64,000 nucleotides of DNA from positions 1 through 64,000 of the forward strand of contig JAADGS010000031.1 of NCBI GenBank assembly GCA_013152275.1, written 5' to 3'. The notes beneath the pieces are model-generated. The model was given only the letters and a program-made list of their open reading frames with translations, was not told the origin of the DNA and did no database searches. Below, piece after piece: positions 49,129 to 58,821 of this stretch (the first letter of the stretch is position 1; each line of letters begins with the position of its first letter). The stretch is from Actinomycetota bacterium. Its GTDB lineage: Bacteria; Actinomycetota; Acidimicrobiia; Spongiisociales; UBA4744. Both the position numbers and the translations under genes were made by a program.

Positions 49129-50756
49129 GTGTTCGAGTTACCTTCCTCGGTGGTCTGGGCGAGATCGGTCGCAACTGTGCGGCGATCGAGCACGATGGAA
49201 AGATCGCCCTCATCGATTGCGGGCTCATGTTCCCCGAAGAGCATATGCTCGGTGTCGATCTCGTATTCCCCGATTGGGGTTGGCTCGTCGAACGCAAGAG
49301 AGATGTCGTCTGTGTCGTGGTCACACACGGTCATGAAGATCACATCGGGGCCCTCGGACAGTTTCTCGGCGAGGTAAACGTGCCGGTATATGGGACCGAG
49401 TTCTCAATGGCCCTCGCATCCAAGCGGGTCGAAGAGTCCTTCGTCGACGCCGACCTGCGGCCCGTCGTCGACAACGAATGGGTCGAAGAAGGTCCGTTCC
49501 GATTCATGCTCATTCCGGTCTCGCACAGCGTGCCGCAGGGAGCGGGAATCGCCTTCGACACCCCGGAGGGCCTCGTCGTGCACTCGGGAGACTTCAAGCT
49601 CGACCCGACGCCCATCGATGGGCGGCCGACCGACCTGCCGGGCTTTGCCGCGCTGGGGAATGACGGTGTGCGGCTGTTGCTGGCAGACAGCACCAACGCG
49701 GAGGAGCCGGGATTTGTCCCCTCGGAGACGTCATTGGCGACACCGATTCGCGAGATCGTCCAGCATGCTCCCGGGCGGGTGATCTCCGCCTGCTTTGCCT
49801 CCCATGTCCATCGAGTTCAGCAGATCGCGGACGCCGCACTGGCGAGCGGACGCAACGTCGCATTCCTCGGACGTTCGATGCAACGAGTGAGCGGCGTCGC
49901 GAGAGATCTCGGGATCCTGCAGATTCCCGAGGACCGAATCATGGACATCGTCGATCTGATCGACCTGCCTCCTCACAAGCAGATGGTGATCTCGACCGGC
50001 AGCCAGGGTGAGCCGTTTGCAGCCCTCTCACTCATAGCGTCGGGCCGGCACAAGTTCATCGAACTGGACCCGACCGACACGGTGCTGGTGAGTGCAACAC
50101 CGATCCCCGGCAACGAGGCGGCCGTGTCACGGGTCATCAGCAGGCTCTGGCGCTCCGGCGCAACCGTATACCACGGTCGAAACTCGCAGGTCCACGTCTC
50201 GGGGCACGGTGCACAAGATGAGCTGAAGACCTTCCTCAACGTCGTTCGGCCAAGGTCGTTCGTTCCCGTCCATGGCGAATACCGGCATCTTCGTGCGCAC
50301 TCGGACCTCGCGAGGCAGATGCGCGTGCCCGAGGTGTTCACCCTCGAAGACGGAGACGCGATCGTTCTCGACGGTGACGAGACGCGAGTCGAGTGGGGGG
50401 CGGTCTCCGGGGACTTCGTCTACTTCGACGGTTCGGAGCTTGGCGATGTGGGAGCGTCCGTCATCCGGGACCGCCGGCATCTCGGCGACGACGGAGTCGT
50501 GATCGCGATCGTGGGAGTGCGGCACGGAACCGCGGAAGTCACCTATGGGCCCGAGTTGCACAGTCATGGTCTGATGGACGCCCCGGCAGCGTTACTCGCC
50601 GAGGTCAGGGATGCCATCATGGCCGAACTCGCTTCCCGAAACGGCTCCTGTGAGGCGGCGGTCGTCAAGAAGGCCATACGAAGCATCGTTCGTCGGATCG
50701 TCCGTGAAAAGACCGCGCGCAAGCCCGTGGTGGTGTCGGTCGTCCTCGAAACCTGA
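49125..50756 (+). CDS. rnj: Ribonuclease J
   Basis: The 543-aa product is an RNase J of the beta-CASP metallo-beta-lactamase group: GLGEIGRNCAAIE, zinc motif THGHEDHIGAL, SHSVPQGAGIAF, LLADSTNAEEPGF and the beta-CASP part STGSQGEPFAAL, with VHGEYRHLRAH in the last part. It has endo- and 5'-exoribonuclease activity in RNA decay and rRNA maturation. GTG start at 49125 overlapping dapA (GTGA). Together with rny downstream it indicates an RNase J/RNase Y decay machinery. Confidence 0.95.
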   Translation: MSVRVTFLGGLGEIGRNCAAIEHDGKIALIDCGLMFPEEHMLGVDLVFPDWGWLVERKRDVVCVVVTHGHEDHIGALGQFLGEVNVPVYGTEFSMALASKRVEESFVDADLRPVVDNEWVEEGPFRFMLIPVSHSVPQGAGIAFDTPEGLVVHSGDFKLDPTPIDGRPTDLPGFAALGNDGVRLLLADSTNAEEPGFVPSETSLATPIREIVQHAPGRVISACFASHVHRVQQIADAALASGRNVAFLGRSMQRVSGVARDLGILQIPEDRIMDIVDLIDLPPHKQMVISTGSQGEPFAALSLIASGRHKFIELDPTDTVLVSATPIPGNEAAVSRVISRLWRSGATVYHGRNSQVHVSGHGAQDELKTFLNVVRPRSFVPVHGEYRHLRAHSDLARQMRVPEVFTLEDGDAIVLDGDETRVEWGAVSGDFVYFDGSELGDVGASVIRDRRHLGDDGVVIAIVGVRHGTAEVTYGPELHSHGLMDAPAALLAEVRDAIMAELASRNGSCEAAVVKKAIRSIVRRIVREKTARKPVVVSVVLET

Positions 50757-50848
50757 TTCGATCACCGGGCCTCATCGCGCGGTACGCGCGGGCTTGCGCG
50801 CGCAAATGATTGGCCCTGTCCCGTGCCCGGTGTAGAGTCTGCGGCAAT

Positions 50849-53149
50849 ATGGCAACCCGGACACCCACCCGCCGGGGAGCGAACGGGCGGAAGCGGGTGT
50901 CTCGGAAAAAGAAGCCGGCACCTCGCGCGACGCGCGGCCGCTCGAAGGCGCCGAAACGAATCTCGGTAGCGAAGCGTTTCGCAGCTCTTCGTGGTCGTGT
51001 TCGTCACCACCTCGGACGCCAGACCGACGACGTCTGGGGGATGGTGCTGACCGTACTGGCCATCCTGCTCACACTCGCGTTCTTCGGACAGGCCGGTCCT
51101 GCGGGGAGATGGACGGTTGCAGCGCTCGAGCTGCTGTTCGGCCTCTGGTCATACGCCGTGCCGGTCGCTCTCGCCGGCCTCGGATTCCTCTTGATTGCGG
51201 ACGGTCGCAAGTCGCCTTCGGGGCGCATCGCCACAGGGGTCACTCTCGCCTTCGTCGGGACGCTTGCTTTGTTTCACCTCATGACCGGTACGGTCTCGCT
51301 GTCCGCGTCGATCGATCTCGTGAAGGAACGCGGCGGCGCCGTCGGATCACTCGTGGCCTTTCCGCTGCGCAGGTTGATCGGTTTCTGGGGCGCGTTCGTC
51401 GTGCTGGTCGCGGTCACGGGAGCGGGCCTGCTGATTCTCACCCGCAGCAGCGTTCGTCAGATGTGGCTTGCCGCCGCGGAGATGTTCGGCGCGCTGCGCG
51501 CCTGGTCCCGACAGGTCGGTGCCAAACCGAAACGTGTCGCGGTCGTTCGGCAGGTGAAGCCCCAGCCCAAGCATCGGGCCGTTACACAGCAGCCTCCCAA
51601 GAAGGCGTCTCGTCCCCCGAAAGCGTTGCGGGCGAAGCCAAAGCCGGGCCCGGGCCAGACTTCCATCCCGTTGCCTCCACCGACTCCCGGGGAGGGCTAT
51701 CGCAAGCCTCCGTTGGAACTGCTGAACGTCGGGGCCGGGGAAGCCCACAGCCGGCGCGCGTTGGAGGAGACGGCCCGCGAGCTCGAAAACGCCCTCATCC
51801 AGCACGGGGTCGACGCTCATCTGACCAAGATCGTTCCCGGGCCGACCGTGACTCGCTACGAGATCGAGCTGGCTCCTGGCGTCAAGGTGGCGAAGGTGAC
51901 GAGCCTGGCGCACGACATCGCATACGCGTTGGCGACACCCGACGTGCGGCTCCTTGCGCCGATCCCCGGCAAGAGCGCGATCGGCGTCGAGGTACCGAAC
52001 CGCCGGCGCCGCCTCATCACCCTTGGTGACGTCCTGCGGAGCAGAGAAGCCGAAGAGGACGCCGATCCGCTCACCGTCGGCCTCGGGCTCGACATCTCCG
52101 GCAATCCCACGCTGCTTCATCTCGAGGAGCTGCCGCATGTGCTCATCGCCGGCGCCACGGGAGCAGGCAAGTCGTCCTGTATCAACTCGATGGTGACGTC
52201 ACTGCTGATGCGCACGAACCCCGAAGATGTACGGCTCATCATGGTCGACCCGAAGCGGGTCGAGCTGAGCCAGTACAACGGTGTACCGCATCTGCTGACG
52301 AAGGTGATCACGAACCCGAAAAAGGCCGCGGATGCGCTCCAGTGGGTCGTCGCGGAGATGGACCGTCGGTACGATCTCGTCGCGGACGCGCAGGTCCGCG
52401 ACATCGTCGGTTATCGGGAGAAGTGGGATGCGGATGCCTTGGACAGGGATGCATTCGACCGGTTCCCCTACATCGTCGTGATCGTGGACGAGTTGAACGA
52501 TCTCATGATGGTGGCCGGCCGTCAGGTGGAGGCGGCAATCGTGAGAATCGCTCAGATGGCGCGGGCTGTCGGCATCCACCTGGTGATTGCCACGCAGCGT
52601 CCATCCGTCGACGTGATCACCGGCGTGATCAAGGCGAACATCCCGAGTCGCCTCGCCTTTTCGGTTGCGTCGATGGCCGACAGCAGGGTGATTCTCGATA
52701 CGGGTGGCGCAGAGAAACTGGTTGGCATGGGCGACATGCTGGTGGCAACGGCGACCCAACCACGGCCCGAGCGAATCCAGGGCGCCTGGGTGAGCGAAGA
52801 CGAGATCCATGCCGTGGTCAGTTGGGTCAAACAGCAGCAGAAGGCGCGGTACCAGGACCAGGTGATCGAAGCGGTCGCGAGGCAACGGCAGGAGGAGGCC
52901 GAGGCGGACGAAGGGGAGGACGCGGCGCTGCTTCGCCAGGCGATGGATCTGGTCGTGCGCTCCCAACTTGGGTCCACCTCGATGTTGCAGCGGAAACTGC
53001 GCGTCGGGTTTGCGAGGGCGGGCAGACTCATGGACATTCTCGAACGCAAGGGCGTCGTCGGTCCTTCCGAGGGCTCGAAGGCCAGAGCGGTCCTGATGAC
53101 GGTCGAAGAGCTCGAGGAACTCCTGGCCGGTGCGGGCAAGCAAGGCTGA
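50849..53149 (+). CDS. ftsK: DNA translocase FtsK
   Basis: A 766-aa FtsK/SpoIIIE protein. The first 60 residues are very basic; four membrane helices follow (about 65-220). A Pro/Lys-rich linker leads to the motor domain with an alpha part (GPTVTRYEIELAPGVKV), Walker A GATGAGKS, Walker B-like IVVIVDELNDLMM and HLVIATQRPSVDVITG. The C-terminal gamma winged helix (LVVRSQLGSTSMLQRKLRVGFARAGRLM) recognises KOPS-like sequences. It pumps DNA at the division septum. ATG 50849 (MATRTPTRRG); the gap to rnj is 92 nt. Confidence 0.95.
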   Translation: MATRTPTRRGANGRKRVSRKKKPAPRATRGRSKAPKRISVAKRFAALRGRVRHHLGRQTDDVWGMVLTVLAILLTLAFFGQAGPAGRWTVAALELLFGLWSYAVPVALAGLGFLLIADGRKSPSGRIATGVTLAFVGTLALFHLMTGTVSLSASIDLVKERGGAVGSLVAFPLRRLIGFWGAFVVLVAVTGAGLLILTRSSVRQMWLAAAEMFGALRAWSRQVGAKPKRVAVVRQVKPQPKHRAVTQQPPKKASRPPKALRAKPKPGPGQTSIPLPPPTPGEGYRKPPLELLNVGAGEAHSRRALEETARELENALIQHGVDAHLTKIVPGPTVTRYEIELAPGVKVAKVTSLAHDIAYALATPDVRLLAPIPGKSAIGVEVPNRRRRLITLGDVLRSREAEEDADPLTVGLGLDISGNPTLLHLEELPHVLIAGATGAGKSSCINSMVTSLLMRTNPEDVRLIMVDPKRVELSQYNGVPHLLTKVITNPKKAADALQWVVAEMDRRYDLVADAQVRDIVGYREKWDADALDRDAFDRFPYIVVIVDELNDLMMVAGRQVEAAIVRIAQMARAVGIHLVIATQRPSVDVITGVIKANIPSRLAFSVASMADSRVILDTGGAEKLVGMGDMLVATATQPRPERIQGAWVSEDEIHAVVSWVKQQQKARYQDQVIEAVARQRQEEAEADEGEDAALLRQAMDLVVRSQLGSTSMLQRKLRVGFARAGRLMDILERKGVVGPSEGSKARAVLMTVEELEELLAGAGKQG

Positions 53150-53285
53150 CATCGCCTTCCCCGGGCAGTGCCGGATCTACCACCGCGATCGTCTCAAACC
53201 CTGAGGCCAGGGTCTGGTTGCCACGTCGGCACGGTCGGTTGCATCGCCGTAAGCTGAGGGCACGAGAGCCGATCCAGGAGGAGTC

Positions 53286-55079
53286 ATGCCCGAGCTAACG
53301 CAGCGATTTGGGACGCTGGTCGACATCTATTCGCAAGCTGTTCGAAACTTCGGCGATCGTCCGGTGTTCGGAACCAAGATCGGCGACGACTGGCACTGGA
53401 TCACCTATCACGAGTTCGGTGAGTTGATCGATCAGATGCGAGGCGGGATGGCGAGCCTCGGTGTCGGTCGTGGGGATCGCGTCGCCATCATCAGCAACAA
53501 TCGTGTCGAGTGGGCGGTGATCGCCGGGGCGACGTACATGCTCGGCGCCACCGTCGTGCCCATGTACGAAACCCAGCTCGACAAGGACTGGAAGTACATC
53601 ATCGGTGACTGTTCGGCGAAGGTGTTGTTCGTGGCGAACGAAGAGATCGCCGACCGGGTCGAAGCGTTTGGGGACGAGTTCCCGACACTGGAACACATCG
53701 TTGTCATCGATGCCGGCCCCGGCCATGAAGGTCTCACCTACGCGGAGCTCCTCGAACGTGGATCCGCCCGGCCTGCACCTGTCGCACAGGTCGACAGAGA
53801 CGATCTCGCGGACATCATCTACACGTCCGGTACGACGGGAAACCCGAAAGGGGTGCTGCTCACACACGCCAACCTGGCGGACAATGTGAGCGCCGAACTT
53901 GCCGTCGTGCCTGTGACCGGAGATGATCGAACCCTCTCGTTCCTCCCCTGGGCGCACAGCTTCGGTCAGACCCTCGAGCTGCATGGAATCTTGGCCGTGG
54001 GCGGGTCGATCGGGATTGCCGAGTCGGCGGCGAAGATCGCCGAGAACCTGATGGAGGTGAAGCCCACGCTCTTGATCGCCGTTCCGCGCATCTTCAACCG
54101 TGTCTATGACGGTGTGAATGCACTCATGGCAGAAGAAGGAGGGCTCAAGAAGAAACTGTTCGATGCTGCACTGGCCAACGAGTATCGGAGAATGGAGATG
54201 GCCGAGGCCGGGCGAACCAGCCCTTGGGTCGAGGCGAAGCATGCGCTGTTCGATCGGCTCGTCTTCTCGAAGATTCGTGAACGGTTCGGAGGCAGGCTGG
54301 CCTATGCGGCAAGTGGATCCGCGGCGCTGTCGCCGGAGGTGAACAGGTTCGTCGACGCGCTCGGCATCGTGGTGTTGCAGGGCTACGGCCTCAGCGAGAC
54401 ATCGCCACTGGCGACGGTGAACCCACCCGAGAAACGTAAGATCGGGTCGGTGGGACCTGCAGTGCCGGGGGTGCGAATAGCGCTCGATCATGTGGCGACG
54501 GCGGATCCGGACGACGGAGAGATCATCATCTACGGGCACTGCGTCATGAAGGGATACCACAATCTGCCGGAGGAGAACGAGGCGGTCTTCACCGAAGACG
54601 GCGGGCTGCGTACCGGAGACATCGGCCATCTCGACGAGGACGGCTACCTGTACATCACGGGCAGGGTGAAAGAGCAGTACAAACTCGAGAACGGCAAGTA
54701 CGTCGTGCCGGCACCCATCGAAGAGCACGTGCGCCTCTCGCCGTTCATCGCAAACATCATGATCTACGGGGTGAACCGTCCGCACAATGTCGCATTGATC
54801 GTCCCCGATTTCGACGTGTTGGAGAAATGGGCACAAGGAGAAGGCATCGATACGTCCGACCGGAAGCGACTCCTCGGCGACGAGCGGGTCCGGGACCTCT
54901 TCGGCCTCGAGATCGAAGCACATTCCGAAGGCATCAAGTCCTACGAGCGGGTCCGGGACTTCTTCCTCATCGAGGAGGATTTCACCCAGGAGAACGGCAT
55001 TCTCTCTCAGACGCTGAAGGTGAAGCGCCGTGAGGTCATGAAGCGGTACGGAGGCGACCTGGAGGCCCTCTACAAATAG
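53286..55079 (+). CDS. Long-chain acyl-CoA ligase (AMP-forming)
   Basis: The 597-aa product is an ANL-superfamily ligase with the AMP motif YTSGTTGNPKGVLLTH, A5-like GYGLSETSPLATV and TGDIGHLDEDGYLYITGRVKEQYKLENGKYVVP holding the conserved Asp and Lys region. It is similar to FadD15-type long-chain fatty acyl-CoA synthetases, activating fatty acids for degradation or lipid synthesis. ATG 53286 with GGAGGAG five bases upstream. A 32-bp perfect palindrome lies 38 nt after the stop codon. Confidence 0.93.
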   Translation: MPELTQRFGTLVDIYSQAVRNFGDRPVFGTKIGDDWHWITYHEFGELIDQMRGGMASLGVGRGDRVAIISNNRVEWAVIAGATYMLGATVVPMYETQLDKDWKYIIGDCSAKVLFVANEEIADRVEAFGDEFPTLEHIVVIDAGPGHEGLTYAELLERGSARPAPVAQVDRDDLADIIYTSGTTGNPKGVLLTHANLADNVSAELAVVPVTGDDRTLSFLPWAHSFGQTLELHGILAVGGSIGIAESAAKIAENLMEVKPTLLIAVPRIFNRVYDGVNALMAEEGGLKKKLFDAALANEYRRMEMAEAGRTSPWVEAKHALFDRLVFSKIRERFGGRLAYAASGSAALSPEVNRFVDALGIVVLQGYGLSETSPLATVNPPEKRKIGSVGPAVPGVRIALDHVATADPDDGEIIIYGHCVMKGYHNLPEENEAVFTEDGGLRTGDIGHLDEDGYLYITGRVKEQYKLENGKYVVPAPIEEHVRLSPFIANIMIYGVNRPHNVALIVPDFDVLEKWAQGEGIDTSDRKRLLGDERVRDLFGLEIEAHSEGIKSYERVRDFFLIEEDFTQENGILSQTLKVKRREVMKRYGGDLEALYK

Positions 55080-55116
55080 GCGCAGGGCGTTTGCCGTCCG
55101 TTTCGATACCCCGTTG

Positions 55117-55148
55117 CGATGGGGGCCTCGTCGACGAGGCCCCCATCG
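55117..55148. terminator. 32-bp perfect palindrome, likely bidirectional terminator
   Basis: A perfect 16-bp inverted repeat (55117-55148, centre GTCGAC) follows the acyl-CoA ligase gene and faces the convergent SDR gene. No T-tract is directly adjacent, though GGGCCCTTTT occurs about 15 nt on. It could end transcription from either side. Confidence 0.65.
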
Positions 55149-55435
55149 GTTCGAGCGAAGGGCCCTTTTCTCGAGACGGCCGACGCTCTGGGTCGGTAGG
55201 ACTCCTGGGGGGCCGGCGGATCGGTCCCGACGAAGTGGCGGGGCGATAGGCACGATCTCGAACATCGGTGCCATGGGGCAGGAATCGGAACGCTCATCGT
55301 GCCGTGCATTGCGACCGGGCTCCTCTCCGTCGGCGGAGCAGGCGACAAGCCGGTCACCGGAGGCTCGCAACTGACGGCTCCTGCCCGAAGTCGAGTACCG
55401 GAGACGGGAAGCCGGCCGGCGACCGTGAACCCGGA
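55149..55435. other. Non-coding gap between convergent genes
   Basis: No frame here has the coding bias or motifs of the neighbours. Apart from the palindrome at its left end and a short AGGGCCCT-TTT element near 55160, I see nothing. Confidence 0.5.
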
Positions 55436-56212
55436 TCAGCGGTTTCTGAGCACTCTGCCCACGATACGCGTCATCAGGCGCCTCGGAAGGAGGCGATTCG
55501 CCTGGACGGTCGCCTTGTTCAACGGTCCCGGGATGACGATCCTCTTGCCGGCCAGCATCCCTTCGTACCCAGCGGTGGCGACATCGTGGGCGCTCATCAT
55601 GCCGATCTGGATGAGGCGGGATGCCTCGACCCCGGCGCGTCGCTGAAAGCCGGTCTCCGTGGGGCCCGGGCAGAGGGTCGTGACGGTTACGCCCGAACCA
55701 TGGAGTTCCTCCGCGATCGCCTCGGAGAAAGACAGCACGTAGGCCTTCGTGGCGTAGTAGACCGCCATTCCAGGTCCCGGTTCGAACGCCGCCGTGGACG
55801 CGACGTTGAGGATCTTGCCGTGGCCGCGTTGGAGCATCGGGCGGGCAAGCCGATAGGTCAGCTCCGTCAGGGACGCGATGTTGAGTCGGATCATCCCCAG
55901 TTGGGTATCCAGATCGAGTTCCGTAAAGGAACCGCTCGCGCCGTAGGCGGCGTTGTTGACGAGCACCTCGATGTCGAGGTCCCGCTCGCCGAGCTGTTCG
56001 ACGAGCCGTTCGGTCGCCCCCGGCAGTGAGAGATCTGCCGAGAAGACGATGGCTCGGCCCGGCTGATCGAGTTCGAGCTGGGCAGCGGCCAGTTCGAGGG
56101 TGTGCGGATCGCGCCCGACGAGCACGAGGCTGTATCCGTCGGCCGCCAGCCGCTCCGCAAGCTCGAGTCCGATCCCTTGTGATGCTCCGGTGACGAGCGC
56201 GATCTTGGGCAT
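55436..56212 (-). CDS. Short-chain dehydrogenase/reductase, DltE-like
   Basis: A 258-aa classical SDR with cofactor motif LVTGASQGIG, NNAAYG, catalytic Ser in NVASTAAF, Tyr/Lys in YYATKAY and PGPTETGF. It resembles the subgroup of oxidoreductases annotated as DltE-like or acyl-chain reductases; substrate unknown. ATG 56212 with AAGGAG upstream. The C-terminus is basic and Arg-rich (RLLPRRLMTRIVGRVLRNR), which could contact the membrane. It is divergent from rimO. Confidence 0.9.
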   Translation of the reverse strand: MPKIALVTGASQGIGLELAERLAADGYSLVLVGRDPHTLELAAAQLELDQPGRAIVFSADLSLPGATERLVEQLGERDLDIEVLVNNAAYGASGSFTELDLDTQLGMIRLNIASLTELTYRLARPMLQRGHGKILNVASTAAFEPGPGMAVYYATKAYVLSFSEAIAEELHGSGVTVTTLCPGPTETGFQRRAGVEASRLIQIGMMSAHDVATAGYEGMLAGKRIVIPGPLNKATVQANRLLPRRLMTRIVGRVLRNR

Positions 56213-56278
56213 GGCAGGCTCCTTCGCAACCGAGTCTAGGGATCCGGTCCGATCCCGTGCCGGGAGTACCCTGTGGCC

Positions 56279-57586
56279 ATGTCCTCTCCCACCGTTTGGC
56301 TGACGACGCTCGGATGCGCCAAGAACCAGGTCGATTCCGACAAGGTCTCCGGGCTGCTCGAGGCTGCCGGTTTTCGGGCGTCGTCCTCACCGGAAGATGC
56401 CGATATCGTCATGGTCAACACCTGCGCGTTCATCGACGAGGCACGTCGGGAATCCGTCGACGCGATCCTCGATGTGGAACGGTCCATGCGGCCGGACGCG
56501 AAACTGGTGGTGTTGGGGTGCATGGCCCAGCGCTACGGGAGCGAGATCGGTGATGCCATTCCCGAGGTCGACGCCGTCGTCGGGATCGACCGATACCCCG
56601 AACTCGTGGAGACACTGGCCAAGATGACGGACTGGCAGCCGGTCGCGCTCCAGAGATCACCGATGGCGATTCTGCACGAAGTGCGAAGGACATCACCGGC
56701 GATGCCGTATGCCTATCTCAAGGTTGCCGAGGGATGCGACAAGGTCTGCACGTTCTGTGCGATTCCATCGTTCCGGGGAACACAACGGTCTCGACCGGCG
56801 GCCGAGATCGCCGCCGAGGCAGCCCGGCTGGTGGAGGAGGGAGTGAGTGAACTCGTGCTGGTCGCCCAGGACCTCGCCGCCTACGGGCGAGATACGCGCG
56901 ACCCGGAGGGAATTGCAGGCCTGGTCCACCGCATCGCAGAAACGGCGGACCTGCACCGGCTCCGGCTTCTCTACCTGTATCCCTCGGAGATACGAACATC
57001 TCTCATCGACGAGATCGCGTCCAACCCGGTGGTGGCCACCTACTTCGATCTGAGCCTGCAGCACGCCGAGCCGAGACTCCTGCGTGCGATGGCCCGGCCC
57101 GGGGGAGGGGAGCGTCATCTCTCGTTGATCGAGCGTATCCGGGCCGCTGCCCCGCACGCGGCGCTGCGTTCGAGCTTCATCGTGGGTTTTCCCGGTGAGA
57201 CGGAGACCGACGTGCAGACGATGACCGACTTTCTGGAGGCGGCGGGTCTCGACTGGGCCGGGTTCTTCCCCTACTCGGCGGAAGAAGGCACACCGGCGGC
57301 GTTCCTGCCCGACCGGGTCGATCCGATCGAAAGCGCGGAGCGGACCCGGTATTTGCAGCAGATCCAGGAACGAATCACGGCTCGGCGCCAGGCCGATCGG
57401 GTCGGCGGGGTCGTCGACGTACTCATCGACCAGGTGGAGGAAGGCGTCTCGGTGGGGCGGTCCTTCAAAGAGGCTCCCGAGATCGACGGGATGATCACCC
57501 TCGATCGCGGGGTGCAGGGAGCATGGGTGCGTGCCAAGATCACCGGCGCATACGGACCCGACCTCGAAGGGGAGGTGCAGGAGTGA
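56279..57586 (+). CDS. rimO: Ribosomal protein S12 methylthiotransferase RimO
   Basis: The 435-aa product has the three MTTase cysteines (LGCAKNQVDSD, VNTCAFI, LGCMAQRYG), the radical SAM cluster CDKVCTFC, and a C-terminal TRAM domain (GVVDVLIDQVEEGVSVGRS). The first motif with KNQVDSD distinguishes RimO from MiaB. It adds a methylthio group to an Asp of ribosomal protein S12. ATG 56279; an in-frame GTG six bases earlier is less likely. Its stop overlaps the cinA GTG by 4 bp. Confidence 0.93.
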   Translation: MSSPTVWLTTLGCAKNQVDSDKVSGLLEAAGFRASSSPEDADIVMVNTCAFIDEARRESVDAILDVERSMRPDAKLVVLGCMAQRYGSEIGDAIPEVDAVVGIDRYPELVETLAKMTDWQPVALQRSPMAILHEVRRTSPAMPYAYLKVAEGCDKVCTFCAIPSFRGTQRSRPAAEIAAEAARLVEEGVSELVLVAQDLAAYGRDTRDPEGIAGLVHRIAETADLHRLRLLYLYPSEIRTSLIDEIASNPVVATYFDLSLQHAEPRLLRAMARPGGGERHLSLIERIRAAAPHAALRSSFIVGFPGETETDVQTMTDFLEAAGLDWAGFFPYSAEEGTPAAFLPDRVDPIESAERTRYLQQIQERITARRQADRVGGVVDVLIDQVEEGVSVGRSFKEAPEIDGMITLDRGVQGAWVRAKITGAYGPDLEGEVQE

Positions 57587-58821
57587 TCGTCGAAGTCGTC
57601 GCCGTCGGCACGGAGCTGCTTCTCGGTCAGATCGTCAACGGGAATGCGGCGTCGATCGGCCGGCGTATCGCCGAAGAGGGACACGACGCCCACTACCAGG
57701 TGGTCGTGGGCGACAACATTACGCGGATCGCCTCGACGATCAGGGAAGCGATGTCGCGTGCGGACGCGGTGATCCTCACCGGTGGTCTCGGTCCGACGCA
57801 GGATGACCTGACGAGGGAAGCGATCTGTGAGGCGACCGGCAGGCCGATGGTGTTCGAGCAAGAGGTCGCCGATCGTCTTCGTGAACGGTTCGCGGCGTTC
57901 GGACGGTCGATGCCGGTGGCCAACCTGCGTCAGGCGGAACGGCCCGACGGGTCCGTGCAACTCGAGAACACCAAGGGGACCGCCCCGGGTATCGCGCTCG
58001 ATCATGAAGGCACGTGGATCTTCGCGCTCCCCGGAGTGCCGGAGGAGATGGAGACCCTGTTGGAGGACGAGGTCCTGCCCCGCTTGCGGCGTGATTCGGA
58101 AGGTGTGTCGGTGTTGAAGAGTCGGCTTCTTCGGACCTGGGGCTCGAGTGAGTCGACGGTCGCAGAGATCCTCGACGATCTCTACGGGCCGGCCAACCCG
58201 TCTCTGGCGTTCCTGGCGTCCGCCGGCGAGATCAAGATCCGGATCACTGCGAAGGCAGCGACCGATGCGGAGGCCGAAGCAATGATCGCCCCGCTCGAGG
58301 CTGAGGTCCGCTCGAGGCTCGGGACGCGGGTCTTCGCTACCGACCAGGACACCATCGAAACCGTTCTGCTGCGTCTCCTGGCCGATCGGGGATGGAGCCT
58401 CGCAGTTGCCGAGTCGGCGACGGGCGGAATGATTGCCGCTCGGGTGACCTCGGTTCCGGGAGCTTCGAGTGTGTTTCGTGGCGCGGTCGTCCCCTATGCG
58501 ACGGATCTCAAGACGGCGCTGCTCGGCGTGCCGGTGCAGGCGATCGAGCACAGTGGTGTCGTGAGCGAGAGCACGGCGCTGGCGATGGCCGAGGGTGCGT
58601 CGCTGCGTCTGGGCGCCGAGGTCGTCATCTCGATCACGGGTTCCGCGGGACCGGAGCCACAAGAGAAGCCGGTGGGAACCATGGTGGTCGGGGTGATGAC
58701 TCCGGAAGGGGCGAGGGCCCGGACCCTGCACCTTCCCGGGGATCGAGAACGCATTCGCACGTACGCGACGACGGCGGCGCTGCACTTGGCCCGTCTCGGG
58801 GTCACGGGATCGTGGTGGTAG
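57583..58821 (+). CDS. cinA: CinA family nicotinamide-nucleotide amidase
   Basis: A 412-aa CinA: an N-terminal MoaB/MogA-like COG1058 domain (VAVGTELLLGQIVNGN, LTGGLGPTQDDLTRE) and a C-terminal PncC domain (AESATGGMIAARVTSVPGAS, GAVVPYATDLKTALL, SITGSAGPE). The C-terminal half deamidates NMN to nicotinate mononucleotide; the N-terminal half is linked to ADP-ribose pyrophosphatase activity. GTG at 57583 with GGAGG upstream overlaps rimO's stop. Despite the name it is not shown to be a competence factor here. Confidence 0.93.
   Translation: MIVEVVAVGTELLLGQIVNGNAASIGRRIAEEGHDAHYQVVVGDNITRIASTIREAMSRADAVILTGGLGPTQDDLTREAICEATGRPMVFEQEVADRLRERFAAFGRSMPVANLRQAERPDGSVQLENTKGTAPGIALDHEGTWIFALPGVPEEMETLLEDEVLPRLRRDSEGVSVLKSRLLRTWGSSESTVAEILDDLYGPANPSLAFLASAGEIKIRITAKAATDAEAEAMIAPLEAEVRSRLGTRVFATDQDTIETVLLRLLADRGWSLAVAESATGGMIAARVTSVPGASSVFRGAVVPYATDLKTALLGVPVQAIEHSGVVSESTALAMAEGASLRLGAEVVISITGSAGPEPQEKPVGTMVVGVMTPEGARARTLHLPGDRERIRTYATTAALHLARLGVTGSWW

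Noticed and set aside
53295-56390. Minus-strand open frame of 1031 codons spanning the acyl-CoA ligase and the SDR gene
   Set aside because: It runs antisense through one real gene and out of frame through another; a shadow of strong GC bias.
57271-58785. Minus-strand 504-codon frame opposite rimO/cinA
   Set aside because: Antisense shadow; both + strand genes have complete family motifs.
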